From DUZB01 sp964407525 (lineage in GTDB: Bacteria; Desulfobacterota; DSM-4660; Desulfatiglandales; Desulfatiglandaceae), in contig CAYOWC010000047.1 of the NCBI GenBank assembly GCA_964407525.1, positions 1 through 22,292 of the forward strand: a stretch of DNA of 22,292 bases, given 5' to 3'. Under the pieces are notes generated by a model, which was not told the DNA's origin, made no database searches, and saw only the letters and a program-made list of their open reading frames with translations. This document shows, piece after piece, positions 8,523-17,037 of this stretch. Numbering within the stretch: the stretch's first letter is position 1; every line of letters begins with the position of its first letter. The position numbers and the translations under genes were made by a program.

Positions 8523-8603
8523 AGCAAGTGTCCAAAATTTATTAAAAGTATTCGCAGAATTAAGATATCAGCATTGCCTATCCATTTCTTGAAAAGTATA
8601 TTG

Positions 8604-8633
8604 AGTATACCACACTATTCAGAAAGTTGGCAA
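8604..8633 (-). promoter_or_regulatory. Probable promoter of the CbpM-like gene
   Basis: On the minus strand TTGCCA (8633-8628) is followed after 18 bp by TATACT (8609-8604), four and five of six consensus bases respectively if TTGACA/TATAAT is used. It ends 82 bp upstream of the start codon. Confidence 0.4.
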
Positions 8634-8650
8634 GTTGATATCTGAAATTG

Positions 8651-8769
8651 CAGCAATTCTCATTATGGAGCGCCATTCATTTTCGAATCCTGTGTGAGTG
8701 GCATTTTGCCACGATTTTTCGAGGCTATAAGCCTCTCTCACAGCTATGTTTTCAAAATGAGAATTGCTG
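8651..8769. repeat. Composite palindrome with nested hairpins
   Basis: Outer arms CAGCAATTCTCATT (8651-8664) and AATGAGAATTGCTG (8756-8769) are perfect 14-bp inverted repeats. Inside them TGTGAG (8693-8698) pairs with CTCACA (8737-8742). Inside that are two perfect 6-bp hairpins with 3-nt loops, GTGGCA/TGCCAC (8698-8712) and GAGGCT/AGCCTC (8721-8735). The whole can fold as a cloverleaf on either strand. It occupies the gap between the divergent CbpM-like and ppiD genes. It may be a REP/BIME- or MITE-like element, or a structured leader of ppiD. The remainder of 8523-8955 shows nothing else clear. Confidence 0.7.
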
Positions 8770-8955
8770 CTGAAATTGAGGACCTCGGTGGGCATCAATC
8801 TGAAAGGAATGTCCTTCCCGGTCGGTTTCGTATAAATATCGTTTACATCCATTGCAGATCATGTTATTTCTACGCCCGAATTTCCAGGTCGATTTTGAAT
8901 TGTGTGTGAACTATAGGCATAAAATTATTTTTTCAACCGTGTGGAGGAACCCTTA

Positions 8956-10863
8956 ATGCTTCTGAGTCTTATGAGAAAGCATGCCAAATCGTGGCTTATA
9001 AAATTGCTCATAGCAATTATTGCCGTCGTTTTCGTGTTTTATTTCGGATATTCTTTTAATTCTGACAAAAATCTGAAAGTCGCCTATGTGAATGGAGAAC
9101 TGATCAGCGAACCTGAATATCAGAAGGCCTACCAAGACATGCTCGACGCGGTCAGAAACCGATACAAAGATATGTGGGATGAGAATCTCATAAAATCCCT
9201 GAATCTGAGAGACAGGGCTCTGGAAAATCTTATCAACCAGAGACTGATGACCCAGGCCGCCAGGCGTCTGGGCCTGGACGTGACGGAAAATGAAATCCAG
9301 AAAGCCATCATGGGTTATCCTGCTTTTCAGACAAGCGGGCAATTTGATGTGGGCAGATACCGATCTTTGCTGGGGTATAATCGAATGAGCCCTGAAGACT
9401 TTGAGATGGATATGGCGCAGAACTTGATTGACAAGAAGCTTCGCCAGTTCCTTTTTGCCTTTTTAGATATAACCGATCCGGAGATACAGGATTACTATGC
9501 CTTTATGAACGAAAAGATAAAAATAAGCTTTGTTCAGTTCAAATCGGCTGATTACAAGGAAGGGGTCAAAGAGACCCAAGCGGGTCTTGAGAGTTATTTC
9601 AAGGAGAACCAGGAAAATTACAGGTTGCCTAAGCAGATAAAGGTGGCATTCATCGAAATCGATCCTGAAACATTCAAAGGAAAAGTGGAGATTACGGAAA
9701 AAGAAATCGATGGATATTACGAATACAACAAAGACGGATTCTCGGAACCCAAACGTGTAAAAGCAAGACATATCCTGTTTAAAGTGAACAAAGACGCGGG
9801 CGAAGAGGAAGCGGAAAAGGTCAGAAAGAAAGTGTTGCCGGTTCTTGAGATGGCTAAAAAAGGAGAGGATTTTTCTGAACTTGCCAAGAAGTATTCCGAG
9901 GGGCCGACCAAAGCCAAAGGGGGAGATTTAGGGTTCTTTGAAAAAGGGAAGATGGTTCCTGCTTTTGAAGGAGTAGCTTTTGCTCTGAAGGCAGGTGAGA
10001 TCAGTGAAATCGTACGAACTTCGTTTGGTTATCACATCATTAAGGTCGAGGAGATTCAAGAGGCGCGAACCAAACCGCTCGAAGAAGTAAGAGAAGAAAT
10101 CGTATCGATCATTTCTAATAATATTTCCGCGGAGCTTGCACACGAAAAAGGGCTGAACATAACGGATCAAATGCCTTATGATGTGGTTCTTCCCACCTAT
10201 GCGAAAGAACAGGGCTTTGATGCAAAGGCTTCGGATTTTTTCGCCGGCGGAACATCCGTTCCGGGCATCGCAGACAGTGAAAAAATGAGTCAGTCCCTGT
10301 TTGCCCTCGACAAGGGTGAGACCAGTGAACTGGTCCAGCTTGGTGACAAATTCTATATCTTTCAGGTAGCCGAGAGCAGGGAATCTTTCATTCCGGAACT
10401 CAAGGACGTGGAAGAAAGCGTAAAAGACGATTATTTGGATTCAGAGTCGGAAAAAGCTGCAAGGAATGCCGCTGATAAATATCTTAAAGAGCTAAAAGAA
10501 GGGAAATCGTGGGAGGAATTGGCAAAAGAAAAGGATAAATTAGCCCAAACAACAGACTTTTTTAGCCGCAAAGACCCATTCCCAAAAATAGGATATGCCC
10601 CGGATCTGAGCGAAATGGCCTTTGGCCTCAGTGCCGAAAAAAGGTACCCTGAAAACGTTTTTGGAAATCCCCAGGGGACGTTTGTGATCAGGTGGGATGC
10701 AAGCCAGGGAATTGATGAGAAAAAGTTCGAAGAAGAAAAAGAGCAATTCCGAACTATGTTGGCGCAGAATTCTCACCGGCGAGTCTTTGAATTATGGCTC
10801 CAGAATCTGAAAAAGAATGCGAAAATAGAAATCTTGAGGCCTGTATCGGGGAGTAGTAAATAG
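8956..10863 (+). CDS. ppiD: PpiD/SurA-type membrane-anchored peptidyl-prolyl isomerase
   Basis: This 635-aa inner-membrane chaperone faces the periplasm and would help newly secreted proteins fold. Residues 1-35 hold a short cytoplasmic start (MLLSLMRKHAKSW) and one transmembrane helix (LIKLLIAIIAVVFVFYFGYSF). A SurA-N-like helical chaperone region follows (about 45-180). A parvulin (PpiC) domain lies at about 270-370, with the characteristic KARHILFKV, GEDFSELAKKYSEGP, KGGDLGFFEKGKMVPAFE and SFGYHIIKVEE. A second, degenerate parvulin-like segment may lie at about 415-480. The length matches PpiD. The start is the ATG at 8956, because GGAGGA (8943-8948) lies 7 nt upstream; the in-frame GTG at 8941 is part of that ribosome site. 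Confidence 0.9.
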   Translation: MLLSLMRKHAKSWLIKLLIAIIAVVFVFYFGYSFNSDKNLKVAYVNGELISEPEYQKAYQDMLDAVRNRYKDMWDENLIKSLNLRDRALENLINQRLMTQAARRLGLDVTENEIQKAIMGYPAFQTSGQFDVGRYRSLLGYNRMSPEDFEMDMAQNLIDKKLRQFLFAFLDITDPEIQDYYAFMNEKIKISFVQFKSADYKEGVKETQAGLESYFKENQENYRLPKQIKVAFIEIDPETFKGKVEITEKEIDGYYEYNKDGFSEPKRVKARHILFKVNKDAGEEEAEKVRKKVLPVLEMAKKGEDFSELAKKYSEGPTKAKGGDLGFFEKGKMVPAFEGVAFALKAGEISEIVRTSFGYHIIKVEEIQEARTKPLEEVREEIVSIISNNISAELAHEKGLNITDQMPYDVVLPTYAKEQGFDAKASDFFAGGTSVPGIADSEKMSQSLFALDKGETSELVQLGDKFYIFQVAESRESFIPELKDVEESVKDDYLDSESEKAARNAADKYLKELKEGKSWEELAKEKDKLAQTTDFFSRKDPFPKIGYAPDLSEMAFGLSAEKRYPENVFGNPQGTFVIRWDASQGIDEKKFEEEKEQFRTMLAQNSHRRVFELWLQNLKKNAKIEILRPVSGSSK

Positions 10864-10940
10864 CGGTGTCAGGTGTCAGGAGAGAAGAGCGTAAGGACAA
10901 AAACCCGGCCTGAACATAGTGGTTTACCCCTGCGGTTTTT

Positions 10941-11408
10941 TTATGGACGCTCGATCGGATATTTGCTGCCATTCAATCGAACAAAGTAGATCCTACTTTC
11001 TTCCTCGACATGTTCCGCAAGCTGGTAATAGGCTGGCCGGTTGAAACGGGCAGGGAACGTTTCGTTCTTTATTTTGCAGTAAAGGACATTATCGTTTCCC
11101 GCCGAGAGGGTTTCCGGCATCAAATTTTCTTTTGTGCCATCGCTAAGGCTGAGTACGAACCCGGCTTTGCCTTCGGTTGTTTTTTCTTCAAACAGCACCC
11201 GCGTAACCACAAAAGCGGCATCTTCAACATCCACATAACAACGTGAGCCCTGCCAGTTGATAATATACCGTCCTTCCGAATCCAGTTCCATATTCTGGTA
11301 AAACAGCTGGATCAGGTCTCTGCGAATCATCTCTACACCTTTATGGGTCCAGCACCCTTCTTTATCAATATGAATAAGGCATGGTTTGATCTCATCTGTT
11401 TCACACAT
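10941..11408 (-). CDS. DUF1285-like protein
   Basis: This 155-aa cytoplasmic protein of unknown function has no signal peptide. It has the look of the DUF1285 family: an opening such as CLIHIDKEGCWTHKGVEMIRRDLIQLFYQNM, then a beta-rich part with YIINWQGSRCYVDVEDAAFVVTRV. The family assignment is from memory of pattern and is moderate. A structural regulatory role has been proposed for the family, but nothing here tests it. It is convergent with ppiD and divergent from clpB, so any link to the protein-folding genes is by position only. Confidence 0.7.
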   Translation of the reverse strand: MCETDEIKPCLIHIDKEGCWTHKGVEMIRRDLIQLFYQNMELDSEGRYIINWQGSRCYVDVEDAAFVVTRVLFEEKTTEGKAGFVLSLSDGTKENLMPETLSAGNDNVLYCKIKNETFPARFNRPAYYQLAEHVEEESRIYFVRLNGSKYPIERP

Positions 11409-11538
11409 GGTTAAATAGTCCCTTTTTTATCTTGTGTTTTTACGACTCTCCTGAAAATAACAGCTCCTTCCGGCTTTTTCAAGCCTGTCGCTTTTTTTAC
11501 CGGAGGCTCTCATTATAACTAATTCACCTCTTGCTACC

Positions 11539-11567
11539 TTGACAAGTTGAATGGTGGGGCTTATTTT
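11539..11567 (+). promoter_or_regulatory. Putative promoter of clpB
   Basis: TTGACA (11539-11544) is an exact -35 box, followed after 17 bp by TATTTT (11562-11567), a four-of-six -10 box. It ends about 63 bp upstream of the clpB ATG. The sequence between includes GGTGGGGC, so a heat-shock-type promoter is also possible, but no textbook sigma32 -10 (CCCCAT) is present. Confidence 0.45.
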
Positions 11568-11630
11568 TTATTGCATTTATGCAAACACAATGCCAGTTTG
11601 ATCTAGAACTCATCTCCATTGGAGGAAACG

Positions 11631-14213
11631 ATGCGATTCGATAAATTTACATTGAAGTCACAGGAAGTAGTTCAGGCATCCCAGCAATTAGCAGAAAAAC
11701 TGGGACATCAGCAGATTGAACCGGAACATCTTGTAAAAGCGATTCTTGATCAGAAAGACGGGGTTGTTCCGCCCCTTTTGGGGAAAATCGGAGCAGATCA
11801 AAACCAGCTCCTTCAAACCTTCGATGCTGTATTGCAGAAGCTCCCCAAAGTATCCGGCACAAGTCTGGGACAGGCATACATCTCTCCGAGAGCAAAAGCC
11901 GTTCTTGACAAGGCTTTTGCAGAAGCAGAGCAGGTGAAGGACGAATTTGTCAGTTTGGAGCATATCCTTTTAGCTGTAGCAGATGAAAAAACCGGTGAAG
12001 CGGGAAATATTCTGGCAGCAGCAGGGGTTACTAAAGACACGATTCTCAAGGCCTTGGTAGACATTCGGGGAGGGCAACGGATTACCGATCAGAACCCTGA
12101 AGACAAATATCAGGCCCTGGAGCGGTTCAGTTGTGACCTTACAGCGATGGCCGCGAAAGACGATCTGGACCCCGTGATCGGTCGAGATGATGAAATTCGA
12201 AGAATTATCCAGGTTCTTTCCCGAAGGACCAAAAATAACCCTGTGCTCATAGGGGAACCCGGTGTGGGAAAGACAGCCATTGTTGAAGGTCTGGCTCAGC
12301 GGATCGTTCAAGGTGACATCCCCGAGACATTGAAAGATAAAAGGGTCGTGTCCCTCGATATGGGATCGCTCATTGCCGGGGCAAAATACCGAGGTGAATT
12401 CGAAGACAGACTCAAAGCGGTGTTGAAAGAAGTGACGGATTCCAACGGGCAAATTATCCTTTTCATCGATGAGATGCACACCCTGGTGGGTGCAGGTGCT
12501 GCCGAGGGCGCTGTGGATGCATCCAATATGCTTAAGCCTGCCCTGGCGAGAGGTGAGTTGCGATGTGTTGGGGCGACCACTATTAAGGAATACCGAAAAT
12601 ACATTGAAAAGGATGCCGCTTTTGAAAGGCGGTTTCAACCCGTGATGGTGGAGGAACCCTCTGTGGAAGATACCATATCCATTTTGAGAGGGTTGAAGGA
12701 AAAATATGAAGTGCATCATGGGGTTCGCATCAAAGATTCCGCGCTTGTGGCTGCTGCAACCCTGTCGAACCGGTATATTACGGATAGGTTTCTACCGGAC
12801 AAGGCCATTGACCTTATTGATGAGGCCACGTCCCGCCTTCGGATTGAAATCGACAGCCTTCCTGCTGAAATTGATAATCTCCAAAGGAAAACCACCCAGT
12901 TGGAGATAGAACGGGAGGCCCTTAAAAAAGAGAAAGACAGGGCTTCGAAAGATCGACTGGATAAGATTAAAAAGGAGCTGACCGGCCTTCAGTCCCAGAC
13001 GAAAGAGATGACCGCTCATTGGAAAAATGAGAAGAACGCCATTTCAAAGATTCGGGAGATCAAGGAAAGCCTGGAATCGACAAAATCTGAAGCGCAGATT
13101 GCTGAACGTGAAGGCGATCTTGCCAAGGCGGCGGAGCTCAAATATGGAAAATTGATCCAGCTGGAAAGTACGCTGGAGGAGGAGAACAGCAAACTTGAAG
13201 AACTCCAGTCGGACCAGAAAATGCTCAAGGAAGAAGTGGACAGCGAAGATATTGCCGAGGTTGTGGCTAAATGGACAGGCATCCCTGTTTCGCGAATGAT
13301 GGAAGGGGAAAAAGAGAAGCTCCTCCATATGGAGGAACGCCTCTCCCTGAGAGTAGTGGGGCAGGATAGCGCTATAAATTCTGTGGCCAATGCCGTTCGC
13401 AGGGCGAGATCCGGGCTCCAGGATCCAAACAGGCCGATTGGATCTTTTATCTTCATGGGACCGACCGGTGTGGGAAAGACGGAACTAGCCCGAGCATTGG
13501 CCCAGTTCCTGTTTGATGATGAGCAGTACATGATTCGCGTGGATATGTCGGAATATATGGAAAGGCACTCCGTTGCCAGGTTGATAGGCGCGCCTCCCGG
13601 TTATGTGGGATATGAAGAGGGGGGATACCTTACAGAGGCTGTGAGGAGACATCCTTATTCGGTAGTTCTGTTCGATGAGATAGAAAAAGCCCATCCCGAT
13701 GTATTTAATGCCCTCCTCCAGATCTTGGACGACGGACGGATGACTGATGGAAAAGGCCGTACTGTGGATTTCAAGAACACGGTACTCATCATGACTTCCA
13801 ACGTGGGTAGCCAGTTCATCCAGGAGATGAAAGGACGTGAAGACGTGGAAACGGAAACCGCTGTCATGGATGCCCTTCGGGCCACCTTTAAGCCGGAGTT
13901 TCTGAATCGGATTGATGATATCGTCATCTTTAATTCCCTTGGTCAGAAAGAGATCAGAAAGATTGTCGGTATCCAGATCGATTTACTTGGAAAGCGTTTG
14001 AAAGACAGCAAAATCACAATGAAACTCACGGACAATGCAGAAGAATTTATTGCCAATACGGGGTTTGATCCGGTGTATGGGGCAAGACCCCTTAAAAGGG
14101 CCATTCAAAACTATATCCAGAATCCTCTCGCTGTAAAAATTCTCGAAGGGGCGGTAAAGGAAGGGGATCAGGTGGCCATAGATGTCAAGGATGGGCAGGT
14201 GGTATTTGAGTAA
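11631..14213 (+). CDS. clpB: ClpB protein disaggregase
   Basis: ClpB is a hexameric AAA+ machine that, with DnaK/DnaJ, pulls proteins out of aggregates in the cytoplasm. The 860-aa protein has every expected part. The Clp-N domain spans about 1-145. NBD1 has Walker A GEPGVGKT (about 205) and Walker B ILFIDEMHTLVG. A long coiled-coil middle domain (about 405-525) is rich in Lys and Glu; this M-domain separates ClpB from ClpA/ClpC. NBD2 has Walker A GPTGVGKTE (about 607) and Walker B VVLFDEIEKAH, followed by the C-terminal D2-small domain. The start is the ATG at 11631, with GGAGGA at 11621-11626; an in-frame TTG at 11619 is ignored. It lies on the same strand as ppiD, with the opposite-strand DUF1285-like gene between. 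Confidence 0.97.
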   Translation: MRFDKFTLKSQEVVQASQQLAEKLGHQQIEPEHLVKAILDQKDGVVPPLLGKIGADQNQLLQTFDAVLQKLPKVSGTSLGQAYISPRAKAVLDKAFAEAEQVKDEFVSLEHILLAVADEKTGEAGNILAAAGVTKDTILKALVDIRGGQRITDQNPEDKYQALERFSCDLTAMAAKDDLDPVIGRDDEIRRIIQVLSRRTKNNPVLIGEPGVGKTAIVEGLAQRIVQGDIPETLKDKRVVSLDMGSLIAGAKYRGEFEDRLKAVLKEVTDSNGQIILFIDEMHTLVGAGAAEGAVDASNMLKPALARGELRCVGATTIKEYRKYIEKDAAFERRFQPVMVEEPSVEDTISILRGLKEKYEVHHGVRIKDSALVAAATLSNRYITDRFLPDKAIDLIDEATSRLRIEIDSLPAEIDNLQRKTTQLEIEREALKKEKDRASKDRLDKIKKELTGLQSQTKEMTAHWKNEKNAISKIREIKESLESTKSEAQIAEREGDLAKAAELKYGKLIQLESTLEEENSKLEELQSDQKMLKEEVDSEDIAEVVAKWTGIPVSRMMEGEKEKLLHMEERLSLRVVGQDSAINSVANAVRRARSGLQDPNRPIGSFIFMGPTGVGKTELARALAQFLFDDEQYMIRVDMSEYMERHSVARLIGAPPGYVGYEEGGYLTEAVRRHPYSVVLFDEIEKAHPDVFNALLQILDDGRMTDGKGRTVDFKNTVLIMTSNVGSQFIQEMKGREDVETETAVMDALRATFKPEFLNRIDDIVIFNSLGQKEIRKIVGIQIDLLGKRLKDSKITMKLTDNAEEFIANTGFDPVYGARPLKRAIQNYIQNPLAVKILEGAVKEGDQVAIDVKDGQVVFE

Positions 14214-14305
14214 ATACTTTTGTCTTGCAGTTTACAGTTGCCGGTTGAAGTAACCATTTTTGGCCGACTGGCCAATGCTCACATCAAACTTGAAAAGCGA
14301 ATATC

Positions 14306-14426
14306 GAATATCGAACAAGGAATAACGAATGTCGAAGGAAGGTGTTCAATTGATCCTGTTAATCATGAAAAAATAGAGCGAAGCGATACCGCACTTCGTC
14401 ATTCTGCGGTTCCTTGTTCGATATTC
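14306..14426. repeat. Inverted repeat downstream of clpB
   Basis: GAATATCGAACAAGGAA (14306-14322) has an exact 17-bp inverted copy, TTCCTTGTTCGATATTC (14410-14426). Imperfect pairing continues inwards (GAATGTCGAAG against CTTCGTCATTC). The arms are 87 bp apart. It lies in the 247-bp gap between the convergent clpB and HU-like genes, where no ORF is convincing. The motif style (ATTCGA/TCGAAC words) recurs near 19190-19233. Confidence 0.7.
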
Positions 14427-14460
14427 TGCGGTTCGTTTTTTGATCGACCCCGCAAAACTT

Positions 14461-14811
14461 TCAACCCCGTTTCGGATTCAACTTTCCTTTCAGCTTGGGC
14501 GAGACTTTGAACGAAACCCGTCTTCTGGATTCGATGACGATTTCTTCGCCTGTCTGCGGATTTCTACCAGGTCTGGCCCACTTGAACTGCACGCGGAATC
14601 GTCCGAAGCCCCGGATAGAAATATCTTCTCCGCCGGCGAGCGTCTTTTTTATGATCTCAAACAATTGATCCACGATTTCCACCGCCCTTTTTCGGTTTAG
14701 AAGGACGCAATCCATCTCTGGAAAAAGAAAGAGCTGGGGTCCTTTTTTCTTCCTCTTGAAACGAACTTCTTCCCGTACTTTCCCGGCAATGTCGCGTTTT
14801 GTCAGCGTCAT
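14461..14811 (-). CDS. HU/IHF-family DNA-binding protein with N-terminal insertion
   Basis: This 116-aa histone-like protein bends or packages DNA. The C-terminal two thirds are canonical: VEIVDQLFEIIKKTLAGGEDISIRGFGRF (dimer helices), then the DNA-binding arm with GRNPQTGEEI and SRRRVSFKVSP. The N-terminus MTLTKRDIAGKVREEV is also canonical. Between them, at about residues 17-36, roughly 20 extra residues (basic RFKRKKK, then GPQLFLFPEMDC) extend the loop between helices 1 and 2. Ordinary IHF-alpha and HU have only a few residues there. No frameshift is needed to explain it, since the frame stays open. It lies 26 bp downstream of the MsbA-like gene, probably in the same transcript. Confidence 0.88.
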   Translation of the reverse strand: MTLTKRDIAGKVREEVRFKRKKKGPQLFLFPEMDCVLLNRKRAVEIVDQLFEIIKKTLAGGEDISIRGFGRFRVQFKWARPGRNPQTGEEIVIESRRRVSFKVSPKLKGKLNPKRG

Positions 14812-14837
14812 ATTTTACCTCTTCAGCCGAATGACAG

Positions 14838-16661
14838 TTATTTGCCGAACTGCATGTCGTAGAGCTGTTTGAATCGTCCGTTTTTTTCCAGAAGTTCCTG
14901 CCTCGTTCCCGATTCGAGGATTCTTCCTTCCTCCAAAACAAAGATGCGATCCGCCCGCATAATGGTGCTGAGTCTGTGCGCAACAATCAGAATGGTTCGT
15001 GTACCTTTCAGGTTTTCAATAGCCTTCTGGACCAGCCCTTCGCTTTCAGCGTCAAGGGCTGAGGCTGCCTCATCCAGCATGAGAATGGTCGGGTTAACCA
15101 GAATGGCTCTTGCAATGGCAAGGCGTTGTCTCTGTCCACCGGAAAGGAGACTTCCCTGGTCTCCTATTTTAGTCAGGTACTGTTCCTTTTGCGCCATGAT
15201 GAATTCATGGGCATGGGCAGTTTTGGCGGCTGCCACGACCTCTTCTTCTGATTTTTCCGGACTTCCATAACGGATGTTGTATAGGATGGTTTCATTAAAA
15301 AGGAGTGTGTCCTGGTTTACGATCCCGATCTGTTCTCTTAAAGAGCGCAGGGTCACATCCCGTATGTCCTTGCCGTCTATGGCAATCCTGCCGGCGGTTA
15401 CATCGTAAAATCGCGGGACAAGGTCAAGGAGCGTACTTTTTCCTGCTCCGGTGGACCCTACAAAAGCGGCCATTTCTCCGGCTTTTATTCGAAAGGCAAC
15501 CTGCTTCAACACCGGGGTTGTGTTTGCGTAGCTGAAATCTACCTCATCAAATTCAAGGGTGTCCTTATGTCGTGGCAGGGCAGGAGCGCCTTTCTTATCC
15601 CGAATGTCAGGGATGGTCTCCATGATCTTGAATACACGTTTTGTGGCGCCCTGGATGGTCTTGATATTGTTGTTGACCAGAGCCAGCCTTTTTATGGGTC
15701 TGTAGACCCTCGAAAAGGCATAGGCCATGGCCATGAGTTCACCCAGGGTATGGTGAAAATAGATTTTCCCGGCAATGAGGATTGCGGGCATGACTAGGAA
15801 AACCACAGTGTCCATCATGGGACCGAGACCCTGCTGCCACCGGTTCCAGTGCATGATCCTCCGATAGAGGTGCTCGGCCAGTTCACCAAACCGCTTCACT
15901 TCTCTTTTTCCCGTAAAGAACCCGTGGATGAGTTTAAGGCAAAGGAGAGTTTCATGGTAATCTGCAGTTACTTCCGCGGTAGCGTCCTGTACCCTGATCG
16001 ATTGTTTCTTCACTTTCTTGCCGAACAATCGAACCAGCAGGGCAATGAGCGGAACCATGACAAAAACCAGGAGGGTCATTTTCAGGTTCATGACGAAGAG
16101 GTACAGGAGAAATACCAATGCGGTGATCGGATACTCGATAAGTCCTAACAGCACTTCCGCGATGAGATTCTGTAAAACAGCCAGATCGGCTGTGGAGCGG
16201 GCGATCAGCTCTCCCGATTTTTTGCTGTGATAATATCCCATGGGAAGGGAAATGAATTTCTTAAACAGGTCAATGCGAAGGTTTTTGACGGCTCTGTTGG
16301 AAAACGCAGCGGCTGCGAGACCGCTGAAATAGGTGGTCACCGATTTAAAAAATATGGAAATAAATGCGATAAAGGTAAGAAGGAAGAGCAAACGGTTAGG
16401 GGATATGTTTTTTATCAGGACCAGTTCGGTCCGTTGCCATGAAAACCAGGATCCCGATTGAAACGTAATCCAGGGGATTTTCCATGCCACAGGGTCAGAG
16501 CCGGTTTTCATCCCTTCATCAACAAATGGTTGAAGGAGATAAACGGGAACTACCACAAAAATGGATGAGATGCCTGCCAGGATAAGGGCGCAGATAACCA
16601 GTGCGCGATGTCCTCTGACGTAGGAGGCGATATCTTTGCCTAAAATGGTATCCAACAGCAT
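14838..16661 (-). CDS. MsbA-like lipid/multidrug ABC exporter (fused TMD-NBD)
   Basis: This 607-aa half-transporter would work as a homodimer in the inner membrane. About six transmembrane helices fill residues 20-330. The nucleotide-binding domain (about 365-605) shows Walker A VGSTGAGKSTL, the signature LLSGGQRQRLAIARAI, Walker B ILMLDEAASALD and the H-loop IVAHRLST. Overall form and length fit MsbA, which flips lipid A-core in Gram-negative bacteria; the same fold serves multidrug or peptide export, so the substrate is not certain. An AAGG sequence lies upstream of the ATG. The HU-like gene follows 26 bp downstream. The extended region near residues 75-90 (SGSWFSWQRTELVLIKNISPNR) lengthens the first periplasmic loop relative to compact homologues. 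Confidence 0.88.
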   Translation of the reverse strand: MLLDTILGKDIASYVRGHRALVICALILAGISSIFVVVPVYLLQPFVDEGMKTGSDPVAWKIPWITFQSGSWFSWQRTELVLIKNISPNRLLFLLTFIAFISIFFKSVTTYFSGLAAAAFSNRAVKNLRIDLFKKFISLPMGYYHSKKSGELIARSTADLAVLQNLIAEVLLGLIEYPITALVFLLYLFVMNLKMTLLVFVMVPLIALLVRLFGKKVKKQSIRVQDATAEVTADYHETLLCLKLIHGFFTGKREVKRFGELAEHLYRRIMHWNRWQQGLGPMMDTVVFLVMPAILIAGKIYFHHTLGELMAMAYAFSRVYRPIKRLALVNNNIKTIQGATKRVFKIMETIPDIRDKKGAPALPRHKDTLEFDEVDFSYANTTPVLKQVAFRIKAGEMAAFVGSTGAGKSTLLDLVPRFYDVTAGRIAIDGKDIRDVTLRSLREQIGIVNQDTLLFNETILYNIRYGSPEKSEEEVVAAAKTAHAHEFIMAQKEQYLTKIGDQGSLLSGGQRQRLAIARAILVNPTILMLDEAASALDAESEGLVQKAIENLKGTRTILIVAHRLSTIMRADRIFVLEEGRILESGTRQELLEKNGRFKQLYDMQFGK

Positions 16662-16816
16662 GGGGAGTAGCCTTTATCGCCTCAAATCCTGATATGATTA
16701 GTTGAAAAAAAGCCACCCAGATTGAGACAGAAACTTTCACACAACCTTACCGCCCGCTTGCCCCGTCCCGGGGTTACGCTCAAGACGCTAAGAACGCTAA
16801 GATTTAGTTTTTTTAC

Positions 16817-16951
16817 CGAATCGGAACGGACGATTCGATAAACCAATCAGCCCTGTGGGCATTTTGGATAATGGCTACATTAACCATTTGCCTTGGAGAA
16901 TCACACAGAAAAAAACGATGGCTGTTTTTTCGAATCGTCCGTTCCGATTCG
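16817..16951. repeat. Hairpin pair in inverted orientation (MITE/REP-like)
   Basis: A 21-bp unit beginning CGAATCGGAACGG and ending CGATTCG (16817-16837) occurs again as an exact reverse complement at 16931-16951. Each unit is itself a hairpin (CGAATCG / CGATTCG with a 7-nt loop). Outside both units lie words of the ACGCTAAGAACGCTAAG (from 16787) and TTTGCGTCCTTCGCGACTTTGCGG (16960-16983) type, which are also roughly inverted relative to each other. The gap 16662-17037 contains no convincing gene. The acyl-CoA dehydrogenase and the ABC exporter read in the same direction across it, so the element may separate two transcripts. Confidence 0.75.
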
Positions 16952-17037
16952 AAAAAGGCTTTGCGTCCTTCGCGACTTTGCGGTTCAACCCAATTGAAGC
17001 TTCATGCGAGCTGGGCCAGCCGGAAAGGGCGCCGGTT

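Noticed and set aside
8680..8700. TTCGAATCC-like word suggesting a tRNA T-loop
   Set aside because: There is no matching acceptor, anticodon or D arm around it; it belongs to the composite palindrome region.
8619..8852. Minus-strand open frame of 77 codons in the gap before ppiD
   Set aside because: It runs through the composite palindrome, resembles no family I recognise, and its openness is explained by the repeat structure.
11970..12719. Minus-strand open frame of 249 codons
   Set aside because: It lies wholly inside clpB on the opposite strand; the composition is typical of an antisense shadow, and the clpB reading is certain.
14260..14275. TTGGCC/GGCCAA hairpin after clpB as a terminator
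   Set aside because: The stem is perfect but no T-run follows on either strand, so an intrinsic terminator is not supported.
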